DNA from: Paenibacillus sp. 598K
Lineage (GTDB): Bacteria > Bacillota > Bacilli > Paenibacillales > Paenibacillaceae
Assembly: GCF_003851045.1 (NCBI RefSeq)
Contig: NZ_BFBX01000084.1
Span: 29,624 to 63,870 of the forward strand
Direction: 5' to 3'
DNA: 34,247 nucleotides
The position numbers and the translations under genes were made by a program. Shown in pieces: positions 7,215 to 16,200 of the stretch (its first letter is position 1; every line of letters begins with the position of its first letter). The notes beneath the pieces were generated by a model. That model had not been told where the DNA came from. It ran no database searches and was given only the letters and a program-made list of their open reading frames with translations.

Positions 7215-7750
7215 TCCTGCTCCTCCCCCCGCTTCCATCGCTCCCGGATCCATCGACGCGCCCGATATAACCGCGACTCGATCGTCTTGGGCGCCACTTG
7301 CTCGCCCTTGGCGATCTCCGCCTGACTCTTGTCCTGCCAGTAAAAGGCTTCGATGACCCGCCTGTAGGCGGCCGGCATCGAGCCGACGAGACGACCGAGC
7401 TGGCCTTGCCGCTCTGCCGCCAGCAGACGCTCCGCCACGCGGCCGTCCGCCTCTTCATAGTCTGGCGCAGACAGCTCGCGCTCAGGCTCCTCCGTCAGTG
7501 AGGAGCGCCGCTCTCGCCGCTGCTTTTTACGCCTCTGATCGATGGCCTTGTTGACGGCGATCCGCGACATCCACGTCTTTAGCCCTTGTCCGCGATAGCC
7601 GGGGAGACCGAGATAGATCGCCACGAATGCCTCCTGCAGCGCGTCCTCCGCATCCTTGGCATCTCGCAGGACGGCATAGACGGCTGCGTACAGCTCGGCG
7701 CGGTATGTATCCACTAACCGTTCGAAGGCGGCCTGATCGCCCTCCAGCAT
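7211..7750 (-). CDS. ECF-type RNA polymerase sigma factor
   Basis: Sigma region 2 is visible at about 1-70 (FERLVDTYRAELYAAVYAVL, DAEDALQEAFVAIYLGLPGY) and sigma region 4 at about 115-175 (LVGSMPAAYRRVIEAFYWQD, SQAEIAKGEQVAPKTIESRL). ECF sigma factors direct polymerase to stress or envelope genes. Coordinates given are to the first ATG, but that ATG has no ribosome site at the proper distance. The frame remains open upstream through ISDEEWVRR, which is how family members normally begin. AGGAGGGG ends 5 bases before an ATC codon at 7777-7775. Translation may therefore start at ATC, adding nine residues. A CGTCTAA sequence (7811-7805), the usual -10 of ECF promoters, lies just upstream and could mean self-regulation, but no matching -35 is seen. 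It is cotranscribed with the anti-sigma and multi-TM2 genes. Confidence 0.93.
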   Translation of the reverse strand: MLEGDQAAFERLVDTYRAELYAAVYAVLRDAKDAEDALQEAFVAIYLGLPGYRGQGLKTWMSRIAVNKAIDQRRKKQRRERRSSLTEEPERELSAPDYEEADGRVAERLLAAERQGQLGRLVGSMPAAYRRVIEAFYWQDKSQAEIAKGEQVAPKTIESRLYRARRWIRERWKRGEEQE

Positions 7751-7873
7751 GCGCCGTACCCATTCCTCGTCGCTGATCTTCTCCCCTCCTCTCGCTCTAC
7801 TCTATTAGACGCTCGCCGACCGGCTTGCCCCTGCACCCCAAAGCAAAAAAATTTGTTGCTGCCGCCGCATACG

Positions 7874-7932
7874 AAAAAAGCCCCGGCAAGTCGTGCGTGC
7901 CGAAGCTTGTTGTTACAAGTTTTGAAGGGGCT
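7874..7932 (-). terminator. Branched intrinsic terminator after degU
   Basis: On the minus strand AGCCCC (7932-7927) pairs with GGGGCT (7884-7879), followed by TTTTT. Two small hairpins (CTTGTaacaACAAG and GGCA/TGCC) sit inside the closing stem, so the terminator would fold as a three-way junction. Confidence 0.6.
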
Positions 7933-7945
7933 AGGGCGTGCGCCG

Positions 7946-7966
7946 TAACGAAAGGATCTTTCGTTA
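7946..7966. repeat. Perfect 9-base inverted repeat downstream of degU
   Basis: TAACGAAAG (7946-7954) and CTTTCGTTA (7958-7966) are perfectly complementary around a 3-base centre, between the degU stop and the branched terminator. There is no T-run. It could be an RNA-stabilising hairpin or a protein site. Confidence 0.7.
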
Positions 7967-8005
7967 ATCGTCCCGGGCGGCCACCTGAAGGGTCGTCCGC
8001 AGATG

Positions 8006-8731
8006 CTACAGCGTCACCCAGCCGTTTTTGATCGAGTTGATGACCGCTTGCGTGCGGTCGTCGACCTCCATCTTCTGGAGGATGCTGCTGACATGGTTTT
8101 TAACCGTTTTTTCGCTAATATAGAGGAACTCGCCGATGTTTTTGTTGCTTTTGCCCTCGGCCATCAGACGCAGTACCTCCGCCTCGCGCCGCGTGAGCGG
8201 GTTGTTCTCGCCTGCGACGAACTTGACGCCCGTCTCCTCCGAGGCTGCCGCGCCTGCGGAGGCGCCGATCTCGTCGAGATAGGTCATCCGGCGCAGCTGA
8301 TTGATCAGCTTGCCGGTCACTTTGGGATGGATATAGGCATGGCCGCTTACGACCGAACGGATCGCATTGACCAGCGCCTCCGCCTCCATATCCTTGAGCA
8401 GATAGCCCGTCGCGCCCTTGCGCAGCGTCTCGAACACATAGCTCTCGTCATCGTGGATCGAGAGGATGATGACCTTCACATCGGGGAAAATATCGCGCAG
8501 CCGCTCTGTGGCGACCACCCCGTTCTCGATCGGCATATTAATGTCCATCAGGACAACCTCCGGCTTTTGCCGGTTGCAAAACTCAAGGACCTGAATCCCG
8601 TTTCCGCACTCTCCGATCACTTCCAGGTCGTCTTCCATGTTGAGGATGCGCTTCAACCCTTCACGAAACAGTTGGTGGTCATCCGCTATAAGTACTTTGA
8701 TCGTCCGGTTCGCCGGTGATTTCACGTCCAT
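8006..8731 (-). CDS. degU: Response regulator DegU
   Basis: The 241-residue regulator has a receiver domain (about 10-125: VLIADDHQLFREGLKRIL, phosphoacceptor Asp63 in LMDINMP, Lys in YLLKDM). A LuxR-type helix-turn-helix follows at the C-terminus (about 177-240: PLTRREAEVLRLMAEGKSNK, ISEKTVKNHVSSILQKM). It matches DegU, which controls exoenzymes, motility, biofilm and competence in Bacillus relatives. I chose the ATG at 8731 because AAAGGAG lies 9 bases upstream; a TTG two codons earlier is too close to that site. degS ends 6 bases upstream, so the two are one operon with sensor first. A linker rich in Ala (GASAGAAASEETG) separates the two domains and is longer than usual. Confidence 0.95.
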   Translation of the reverse strand: MDVKSPANRTIKVLIADDHQLFREGLKRILNMEDDLEVIGECGNGIQVLEFCNRQKPEVVLMDINMPIENGVVATERLRDIFPDVKVIILSIHDDESYVFETLRKGATGYLLKDMEAEALVNAIRSVVSGHAYIHPKVTGKLINQLRRMTYLDEIGASAGAAASEETGVKFVAGENNPLTRREAEVLRLMAEGKSNKNIGEFLYISEKTVKNHVSSILQKMEVDDRTQAVINSIKNGWVTL

Positions 8732-8737
8732 CGTCAA

Positions 8738-9943
8738 TTACTCCTTTCTAGGCTCCGCATTTATGGGAATGTGAATCGTAATCTTCGTTCCCTCGTTAAT
8801 TGCTGACTCGATTTCCATCCTCCCCTCGAGCAGCTCGACTCTCTCTCGCATACCGATGAGTCCGAAGCTGGAATTGTCCTTCGCCTTGGCCTCCGTCTGT
8901 TCGACTAGGAATCCGACGCCATTGTCCTGAATGATAATCTTGACGATGTGCGCCTGATAGGTAATGCTGAGCGATACGATGGAGGGGCTAGCGTGCTTGA
9001 GGGCATTGGTGTAGGCTTCTTGAACCAATCGATAGATCGCAGCTTCCATCGCCGATGGCAATCGTATCTCTCGTCCTACGGTTTCAAAAGTCGTCCTTAT
9101 TCTCGCTTTTTCTTCAAAATCCTGCACATATTTGCGCAAGGTAGGTACTAAGCCCAAGTCATCCAAAGCCATTGGGCGCAGATTGAAGATGATTTTACGG
9201 ATCTCCTCCAGTCCTAATCGCACCTGGCTCTTCAAATCTACTAATTCGTCCTGCACTAATTCAAATTCCTTCTTTTGAAGCATTCTTTCGGCAATTTCCG
9301 TCCTAAGCACTAGATGAGCCATCGATTGAGCCGGCCCGTCGTGGATTTCCCTGGAAATTCGCTTACGTTCTTCCTCTTGCGCCAGAATAATTTTGAGCCC
9401 GATGGCCTGGCGATTTTTGGCCGACTCCAAAATTCGGGTCACTTGATTCAGATCGCCCGAGAGGTACTCCAGCACTACATTAACTTGCGAACTGATCGTC
9501 TCCGCCCGCTCGATCGATTGCTCGACATTTTTGACCCGCTTTTGCAGATCGTCCCGGCGCGCCTTCAGGTACGCTTCCTTCTCCCGATACACCATCAGAT
9601 CGAGCTGGATCTGCGTCGCCTTCTCATAGGCGGCCTTGATGTCCGCCTCTTTGTACCTCACGAAATCCCGGCTGACCTCAGTCAGCCGGACCCGGGAACG
9701 ACGATAGTCCAGCTCGAGACGATCGACCTTGTCGATCGTCTCAGCTGTTTCCTTGAATACCGTCTCCAGCTCCTGCGTCATCAGCAGCAGCTCTTGACGG
9801 GCAGACTCGCATATTTCGAAGATCTGATATTTGCTGTCTTCCATTACATGGATAGCGTTTTTAATTACGCGGTCGATGTCGTTAATTCGATAATTCAAGC
9901 GCCTCGGCTCGCTTTCTCTTTGGAAGGTTGCTTCTACCATCAT
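8738..9943 (-). CDS. degS: Cytoplasmic sensor histidine kinase DegS
   Basis: The 401-residue kinase has no membrane helix. Residues about 25-180 are a long charged coiled coil (the DegS sensor domain). His201 in SREIHDGPAQSMAHLVLRTE is the phosphorylation site of the HisKA_3 type. The ATPase part follows with the N-box LVQEAYTNALKHA (Glu309, Asn313), DNGVGF (about 340-345) and GLIGMRERV (about 361-369). DegS phosphorylates DegU. The gene starts with two ATGs in a row (9943 and 9940) behind a modest GGATGTGG site. It follows the phosphodiester glycosidase gene by only 27 bases and may be partly read from upstream. Confidence 0.95.
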   Translation of the reverse strand: MMVEATFQRESEPRRLNYRINDIDRVIKNAIHVMEDSKYQIFEICESARQELLLMTQELETVFKETAETIDKVDRLELDYRRSRVRLTEVSRDFVRYKEADIKAAYEKATQIQLDLMVYREKEAYLKARRDDLQKRVKNVEQSIERAETISSQVNVVLEYLSGDLNQVTRILESAKNRQAIGLKIILAQEEERKRISREIHDGPAQSMAHLVLRTEIAERMLQKKEFELVQDELVDLKSQVRLGLEEIRKIIFNLRPMALDDLGLVPTLRKYVQDFEEKARIRTTFETVGREIRLPSAMEAAIYRLVQEAYTNALKHASPSIVSLSITYQAHIVKIIIQDNGVGFLVEQTEAKAKDNSSFGLIGMRERVELLEGRMEIESAINEGTKITIHIPINAEPRKE

Positions 9944-9970
9944 ACCACATCCGATCTGTCCAGACCTAAA

Positions 9971-12790
9971 TTATTGGATGGTAACTCTCTTCTGGGCTGC
10001 ATCATATTGGACCTGCAGACCGAGTTGCTCCGAGACCAGGCGAACCGGGACCAGCGTCCTGCCGCCGCGAACGATCGGCGCCGCCTCTGCGCTCGCGCGC
10101 TTGCCGTTGATGACATACGACTTCTGATCGAGCCACAGATCGAGCAGCTTGTCGCCGCGCAGGAAGGTTGCCCGCTTGGTCGTATTGTCCCAGGCGACCT
10201 CCCCCTTGATCGCATCCGAGACGAACTTCAGCGGCAAGTACGTGACTCCGTTCAGCGCGACCGGCGCAACATCGAGCTTGGTCGCCGTACCGCCTACCGT
10301 CGCCTGCGTGCTGCCCAGCGTCAGGGCGATCTGCGGCGCGGGCGGCAATACCGCCGCGGCCGGGTAGTCAAAGGCGATATTGTCGATCGCCACCTGACCG
10401 ACCGCCGTCCGCTCGCTCTGGCCCTGCTCGGGATTGGCGACGTAGATGCGTTTGACCTTCACCGGATACGTCATACCCAGCGCGCCGAGATCGGCTTTGA
10501 CCGTGCGCCAGCCCGTCCAGTCCAGCGGTCTGGCGAGGTCGACATAATGCAGCTTGCCTGACGCATCCGTCACCTCCGCCCGCACCCAGTTGCCGCTGCC
10601 ATCGCCGTAGATATCGGCCGAGATCGCCAGTGGCGTGCCTTCGACCGCGCGGCCTTCGCCATTCAGCGCCGCGTAGGCGGCTTTGGTGCCGGTGCCTGCG
10701 GTGAAGTCGTAGCTGATGACCAACCCCTTGGAAGTCATGCCAGAGAGGCTGCTGTCGACGCTGACCGAACCTGTCGTGCCGTTCGGCGTCGACTGGAACG
10801 TGATCGGATATTTGACATCCTCGAAGCTCTCCCAGCTCTTCGACGCGCTGGCGTCGCCGGCGCTGAAGTAGACGAGCGCCGAGTAGCCGTCATAACGCGC
10901 GATCGCAGTGCCGGAGGTCGCATCCGGGCTAACCGACTGTACGTTCAGCACGCCGTCCTTCACCTCGCCGGTGAAGCCCTTCAGCTCCCAACGGACGGAG
11001 CCCGCCGGCACGGTCATCTCGCGGCCATCTGTGAGCTTGATGCGGACCGGGACATTGATCAAGGTGCCTGCCTGCAGCCTGGACGACGAAGCCGCCACGC
11101 TCATCTCGCTGATCTGGGAAGCGCCGATGACCTCTACAGTCAGCTCATCCTTAGCCGATCCCGACTTGGCGGTGAGCGTCGTCTTGCCGGAGCGGGACGG
11201 CGTGAAGGTACTGCCGTTGACCGCGCCGAAGCCGCTGTCCACGCTCCACTGCGCGGTCATGCCGGTCGGCTCGATCGGATTGTAGTACGTGTCGTAAGCC
11301 TTCAGCGAGTAGCCCGCCGACTGTCCCAGGAAGACGACACTCGGACCGCTCGCCTTGATGCCCTTGACCTCTCCCTTGGGAGCGGAGGTGTAGACGCCGA
11401 TGCCGTTGATGACGCGGCGCTCGGTCGTGCCGCCGCTATTCTCCGTCGGATGGGCCAGCCCGATCTCGAACTCGCCGAGCGGCCGAGCCGTCATCGTCGT
11501 CGAGCCGCCGCCATCGAGGTTCAGCCCCTTCCAGACGCCGAGACGGACCATAGCCTCCTGCAGCTCTTTGAGCGTCATGCCGGAGCTGTTGCCGTAGTCC
11601 TCGGCTGTGACCAGGTAGACCTTTTTGTTGTCGCGGGAGTAGCCGACGGCCGTACGCGAGCGCGCGCTGTTGCCGCTGATGCTGCTCACATCGCGGGAGA
11701 AGCTCGACGCCTTGCCGTCTTCGACCAGGATCGTATGACCGCCGACCATCATCTGATAGGACCCCGGGTCCTTCTTGGCGCCCGTCGTCAGCGAGGTCAG
11801 ATTGTAGCTGGCGCTGACGGTTGCGCCGACGGTCAGATTTTGCTTGGCGAACTGGGCGGCCGTGCCATGGGTACGCAGGATATAGCCGTTCGCTGGCGGC
11901 TGTATCGGCAAGGTGCCATTCTCTGCGACCTGCGTGACAACGCCGTTCTCCACGAGAATCTCGGTCGGCGTCGTCGAGCTATTCTTCGTGTTAGGCCGCT
12001 CGGCCGCCGTCCAGGCGCTCGTATAGATGTACATCGCGTTGACGTGGCTGTACGTGCCGCTGCCCGATGCGGGCTCGGTCATATACGAGGTCTGGTTGAT
12101 GCCAGCCAGCGGGAAGCTGGCTCCGCCCGCAGTGACGACGTTGCCCTCGAAGCTGAAGCGGTCGATGACAGGCGTCCGGTCGTTGGAGATGGCAAAGGCG
12201 TACATCCCCTTCAACACGGACGGACTGGACATCAGTGTGCCGCTCGTAATCTGCGCCCCCATCGGCACGCCCTCGGCGCTCATGTTGAAATAGTCGGCGT
12301 TGACGCCGGCGACCGCGCCGGTCGCCTTCGTCATGCTGCTGATCGACGCCGTAGTCGTCAGATTAGTGCCTGTGCCGCTCATGACGTTAAGCGACACATG
12401 CGGATTGGTCAGATCGATCTCGATGACATGCACATTAGCCTGTACCTTCTTGCCGGACCGTGTACCGGTCCATATGTAATCGATCCGCTTCGCGCCAGCC
12501 GTGATCATCGTCTCCGCCGTCTGCTTGAGCCCCGAGGTGGCCTCAGCCGCTGATACGACCTGAGTCCCTCCCGTCAGCGCTTCCACCCAGCCAGGTCCGG
12601 TGGCAGCCCATGGCTGCAGCAGCAGCGTGCCGCCAAGCGCCAGGATCAGCACGCGCCGGGTCAAGCGCCGTTCGCCGGTCCTTGCCGTGCTCCTGGTAGC
12701 ATGCGCCAAGTCCCGCTCGAAGTCCTGTCCTCCGATGCGCTCTGCCTGCCCACGCGGCCCACTCCGTCTGTCAACTTCCCGTTTACGCAT
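9971..12790 (-). CDS. Exported phosphodiester glycosidase (NAGPA domain) with C-terminal stalk domain
   Basis: The 939-residue protein has a charged N-terminal extension of about 44 residues. A signal or anchor helix (RRVLILALGGTLLLQPWA) comes next, then a NAGPA-type phosphodiester glycosidase domain at about 100-465. The domain's key stretches are GAVAGVNADYF, SRTAVGYSRDNKKVYLVTAE, LNLDGGGSTTM and RRVINGIGVY. Relatives cleave sugar phosphodiesters in exopolysaccharide or wall polymers. An Ig-like domain follows (about 470-550), then a carbohydrate-binding-like beta-sandwich (about 645-810). The last 110 residues are a copper-amine-oxidase-N stalk domain (GRTLVPVRLVSEQLGLQV), common in exported Paenibacillus proteins and without copper function. 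GGGAG lies 12 bases before the ATG. No convincing promoter is seen. The location next to degSU and wall genes suggests a surface or wall-polymer role. Confidence 0.88.
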   Translation of the reverse strand: MRKREVDRRSGPRGQAERIGGQDFERDLAHATRSTARTGERRLTRRVLILALGGTLLLQPWAATGPGWVEALTGGTQVVSAAEATSGLKQTAETMITAGAKRIDYIWTGTRSGKKVQANVHVIEIDLTNPHVSLNVMSGTGTNLTTTASISSMTKATGAVAGVNADYFNMSAEGVPMGAQITSGTLMSSPSVLKGMYAFAISNDRTPVIDRFSFEGNVVTAGGASFPLAGINQTSYMTEPASGSGTYSHVNAMYIYTSAWTAAERPNTKNSSTTPTEILVENGVVTQVAENGTLPIQPPANGYILRTHGTAAQFAKQNLTVGATVSASYNLTSLTTGAKKDPGSYQMMVGGHTILVEDGKASSFSRDVSSISGNSARSRTAVGYSRDNKKVYLVTAEDYGNSSGMTLKELQEAMVRLGVWKGLNLDGGGSTTMTARPLGEFEIGLAHPTENSGGTTERRVINGIGVYTSAPKGEVKGIKASGPSVVFLGQSAGYSLKAYDTYYNPIEPTGMTAQWSVDSGFGAVNGSTFTPSRSGKTTLTAKSGSAKDELTVEVIGASQISEMSVAASSSRLQAGTLINVPVRIKLTDGREMTVPAGSVRWELKGFTGEVKDGVLNVQSVSPDATSGTAIARYDGYSALVYFSAGDASASKSWESFEDVKYPITFQSTPNGTTGSVSVDSSLSGMTSKGLVISYDFTAGTGTKAAYAALNGEGRAVEGTPLAISADIYGDGSGNWVRAEVTDASGKLHYVDLARPLDWTGWRTVKADLGALGMTYPVKVKRIYVANPEQGQSERTAVGQVAIDNIAFDYPAAAVLPPAPQIALTLGSTQATVGGTATKLDVAPVALNGVTYLPLKFVSDAIKGEVAWDNTTKRATFLRGDKLLDLWLDQKSYVINGKRASAEAAPIVRGGRTLVPVRLVSEQLGLQVQYDAAQKRVTIQ

Positions 12791-12978
12791 TATGTGGCAA
12801 CTCTCCCATCTATAAATCTACTACTTATAGACTGTTAGAAGTCGAAAAAAGTTACGCTTCATGAGAATATCCTAATCTCGCAACCGCAACTTTCGTCATG
12901 CGCCTGTCGTTTTAGGCCAACGGAATCAAGTCTGGTCGTTCACTCCTAAAATATCGTCCCGATCGCAGTTAACTGTCG

Positions 12979-13011
12979 AAAAAAAAGACTGACGCCGCAA
13001 TTAGCATCAGT
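12979..13011 (-). terminator. Intrinsic terminator after the small 63-residue gene
   Basis: On the minus strand ACTGATGC (13011-13004) pairs with GCGTCAGT (12995-12988) with one T/G position, an 8-base loop, then CTTTTTTTTCGAC. It would end the transcript of the SLH protein and the small gene. Confidence 0.8.
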
Positions 13012-13051
13012 CCATAACTTCGCTATACCTTCTCTCAGACCCCATGTTCAT

Positions 13052-13243
13052 CTAGGCCGAACCTAGATCCGCCTTCAAGCGCGACACCTCGTCTGCCGAC
13101 AATCCGGTCAGCGTAGCGACGACGATATTGTTCATTCGCTGCTTCAGCATCGTCACCGCCATTCGTTCCTTCTCCTGACGGTCATGCATCAGCCAACCTT
13201 GCGGCTCTCCGTGCCCCAACGGTTGCTCCCCCTTGCGATTCAT
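13052..13243 (-). CDS. Small protein resembling the C-terminal tail of Rpn/PD-(D/E)XK nucleases
   Basis: This 63-residue frame starts at an ATG with AGGAGG 8 bases upstream and ends before a good terminator, so it is probably translated. The last 35 residues (MAVTMLKQRMNNIVVATLTG then LSADEVSRLKADL) resemble the conserved tail of Rpn/PDDEXK_2 family proteins, which usually reads like LLKxGxDIxxIAxxTGLSxEEIxxL. The nuclease domain itself is absent. It may be an independent small protein, as reported for internal starts in rpn genes, or a remnant of a decayed gene. It follows the stop of the giant SLH gene by 37 bases on the same strand and should share its transcript. Function unknown. Confidence 0.6.
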   Translation of the reverse strand: MNRKGEQPLGHGEPQGWLMHDRQEKERMAVTMLKQRMNNIVVATLTGLSADEVSRLKADLGSA

Positions 13244-13280
13244 CGCCTCGTCCTCCTCGCATCCATGCTAGAAGCCTATA

Positions 13281-16200
13281 CTATACATTCATAAAGCTGA
13301 TATAGCCGAGCAGCCGCTTGATCATGACGACTGCCTGAGCGCGGGTCGCGTCGGAGCGCGGACTGATCGTATCGGCCGTCATGCCGTTGATGATCCCCGC
13401 CTCTACGGCCCGTGCCATATCCTCGCGCGCCCACGGCGCGATCGTGCCCGCATCCTTGAACCGGGACAGATAAGCGACGCTCGTCTGCGGGATCGTGATG
13501 CGCACATCGGCGACGCCTGCCGCGCGGATCATCATCGCGGCCATCTCCTGCCTCGTGATCGACTGGTCCGGCTTGAACGTCCCGTCCGGATTGCCCTCGA
13601 CGATCCCCGCCTTGGAGACCGCTCCGATGTAGGCCGCCATGACTGTTGCCCCATTGACGTCGCTGAAGCGAGTCGCAGCCGACTTGTCGCCGGAGAGGCC
13701 GAGCCCGCGCGCGATGAACGCTGCAAATTCGCCCCGCGTCACCGGAACATTCGGATCAAACGTCGTCGTTGTCCGCCCGTCGGCGACGAATTTGTTGACC
13801 AGCATCAGGATGTCGTTGCGACCCCAATGATTGTTCAGATCGTTATAGCTCTGCAGGCCGTTGACAATCGCGTAGGCGCTATTGCCCTTGTGCTTGTAAG
13901 CAATCGTCGAGGAGCCGCCGGTATTGGTCACCATCGTCGGCACATAGGAGAGCATGCTCGTCTCCGGATCGAGCCAGACCGCCGCTGTCTTGAGCGGATC
14001 GAGCTGCACTGACGTCTTTGCCGTACGGGTGATATACCCCAGAAAGCTGGTGATGGGCTTGTCGATGCCGCCAGCCGATGCGGACAGCTGGAAGCTCATC
14101 GGACTGACCATCACCTGCGCACGCGAGCGACTGATCGCGGACATGAGTGCCGTCGACTCGGTCGTCGAGTTGGGCTCGATCACGATCAGCAGATGGCCGG
14201 CGGCGCCGACCAATTGCTGCATCTCCTGGAAGTCCAGCGACGCCACCGGGATCTCGTACGTCGTCTCCTTGTACAACACAGCGAATATAGCGCCCGGAGT
14301 CGACTTGCCTGCCGCCTCCAGGTGAGACATCGGCACCGCGACGATCGCCGCCAGCTCGCTGGACGGCACGGTGAACTGGACGCGCGGCGTGCTGCTGCTG
14401 CCATTGCGGACCGCTGTATAGGCCGCCGAGAGCCGATCGCCCGAGATCGTATAGCGCTGAGCGACACGGGCGGCTGGAGATAACCCGGAGGTCGTCGTAG
14501 CGACCGTTAATTTCATATTCAGTCCGCCGCGGTCAGACGGCTCGAAGTCCGACGGCAGGCTGACGCTGCCCGTCCAGGAGCTCTGATTGCCCACTGGATA
14601 GTCTGTAAAGGCTGCGATGATAACCCCGCCTGTGCTCTGCAACTGGGTCCCTGTAGGCGTGTAGGATACGCTCACCGGCTCGCCAGTCGCAACGCTGCGG
14701 TGCAGCGTCAGATTGACCGTAGAGCCGGAGATCGAGACGCCGGTCACGGTGTGAACCACATTGGATATGCGGACATAGAACTGGGTCGAGCTAGGCACAT
14801 AGGCCGTATGCAGCGTGTACGGGAACGCCAGCGTCAGCGTCTGGCCCTGCACGCTCGCTCCTGTAATCTGCGTATTGTCGGAGCTGACCGAGCCCGCCGA
14901 CTGGTTGCTGAACGGTGCAGCCGCGTTGCCTGCCAGATCCGCCAGCTGCGGGTAGCCGCCTAGATAGCTTACGACGACGGTCTGACCGCTTGCTACTGCG
15001 GAGGAGAGCGTCAGCAACACCTGCGAGCCGCTGATCTCCACGCCGGTGACCGTGCGGCCGACGCCTGCTACGAGTACGCTGTAGTTGGCAGCTGTCGGCA
15101 CCGAGCCGGGATTAAGCGCCTCATTATAGCTCAGGATGACGCGGGTGCCTGCTGCACTGATGCTCTGCAGAGCTGGCGGGGTCGTGTCCAGGACGTTGCG
15201 GACGCCGAAGCTGTTGAACGCCTGCACCGCATTGCCCGAGATGTCCCGCAGCGGATAGGAGCCGATGCTATAATTGACCGCGACTGCCTGACCATCGGTG
15301 ATCGGCGAGCTGAGCGTGATGAACAGCTGCGTGCCGCTCGTCGACACGGTAGAGATGCTGCGGTAGCTGCTGCCAGAGTAGACGCTGAACTGGCTGACGC
15401 CCAAGCTCGAAAGCGAGGCCAGACTGTCGCTGAACGTGATCGTGACGAGCGAGCCGCTCACCGTCCCGCTCACCGGACGCGGCAAGGTCGTCTGCTGGGT
15501 ATTGCTGATGACTGTGCCGTTCAGTGCGGCCGCCGAGTTGCCCGACAGATCGCGGATCGGCGAAGTGCCTCTCGAGTAGGACACCTTCACCTCCTGGCCG
15601 AACACGACGCCGCTCTGCAGCGTCAGCGTCACCGTCGTCCCCTGCACCGCTACAGCCGTCACCGCCCGGGCCGAGCCGCTCACAGTGACGTAGAAGTTCG
15701 CCGGAGCCGGCACCGAGGTCGGATCGAGCTCCTTGTTGTAGGTCAGGATGATCCGGGTGCCGCCGGTCATCTCCGACTTGCTCAGCGTTGGCGCGGCCGT
15801 GTCAGAGGTAACCGTGCGGAACGTCCAGCGGTATTCATTGAGGATGCCGCCGAAGTCATTGCCCGGGATATCCCGAACCGCGCCTTGCTGCATCTCGACA
15901 TAATAGGCTGTGTTCGCAATCATCGGATCGCTCGGCAACACCGTCAGGATGAGGCGACGATTATCGTCCGGGTCGATCGATGCGACCGGCTGCACGGCCG
16001 GAGCGGTGCCGCTGCCCGCTGCGCGGATGCGGATGCTGCCATTGCCGAGCTCGATCGGCTTGTTGAAGGTGGCGATCAGCTTGCCGGTGCGCGGCACCTC
16101 GGTCGCGCCGTTGTCCGGCGTGAGCGCCACGAGCTGCGGCTGCGACGTATCCTGCGTCACCGTGAAGCGCCACGTCGTCCTGTCCGTATCGGGTATCCCG

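Noticed and set aside
7795..7840. Complete ECF self-promoter before the sigma gene.
   Set aside because: CGTCTAA is present, but the sequence 16-17 bases upstream (CAGGGG) does not resemble TGAAAC, so it is mentioned only as a half-match.
8003..10561. Long plus-strand frames opposite degU, degS and the glycosidase gene (238 and 415 residues).
   Set aside because: They are complements of GC-rich coding sequence; the minus-strand genes have full domain sets.
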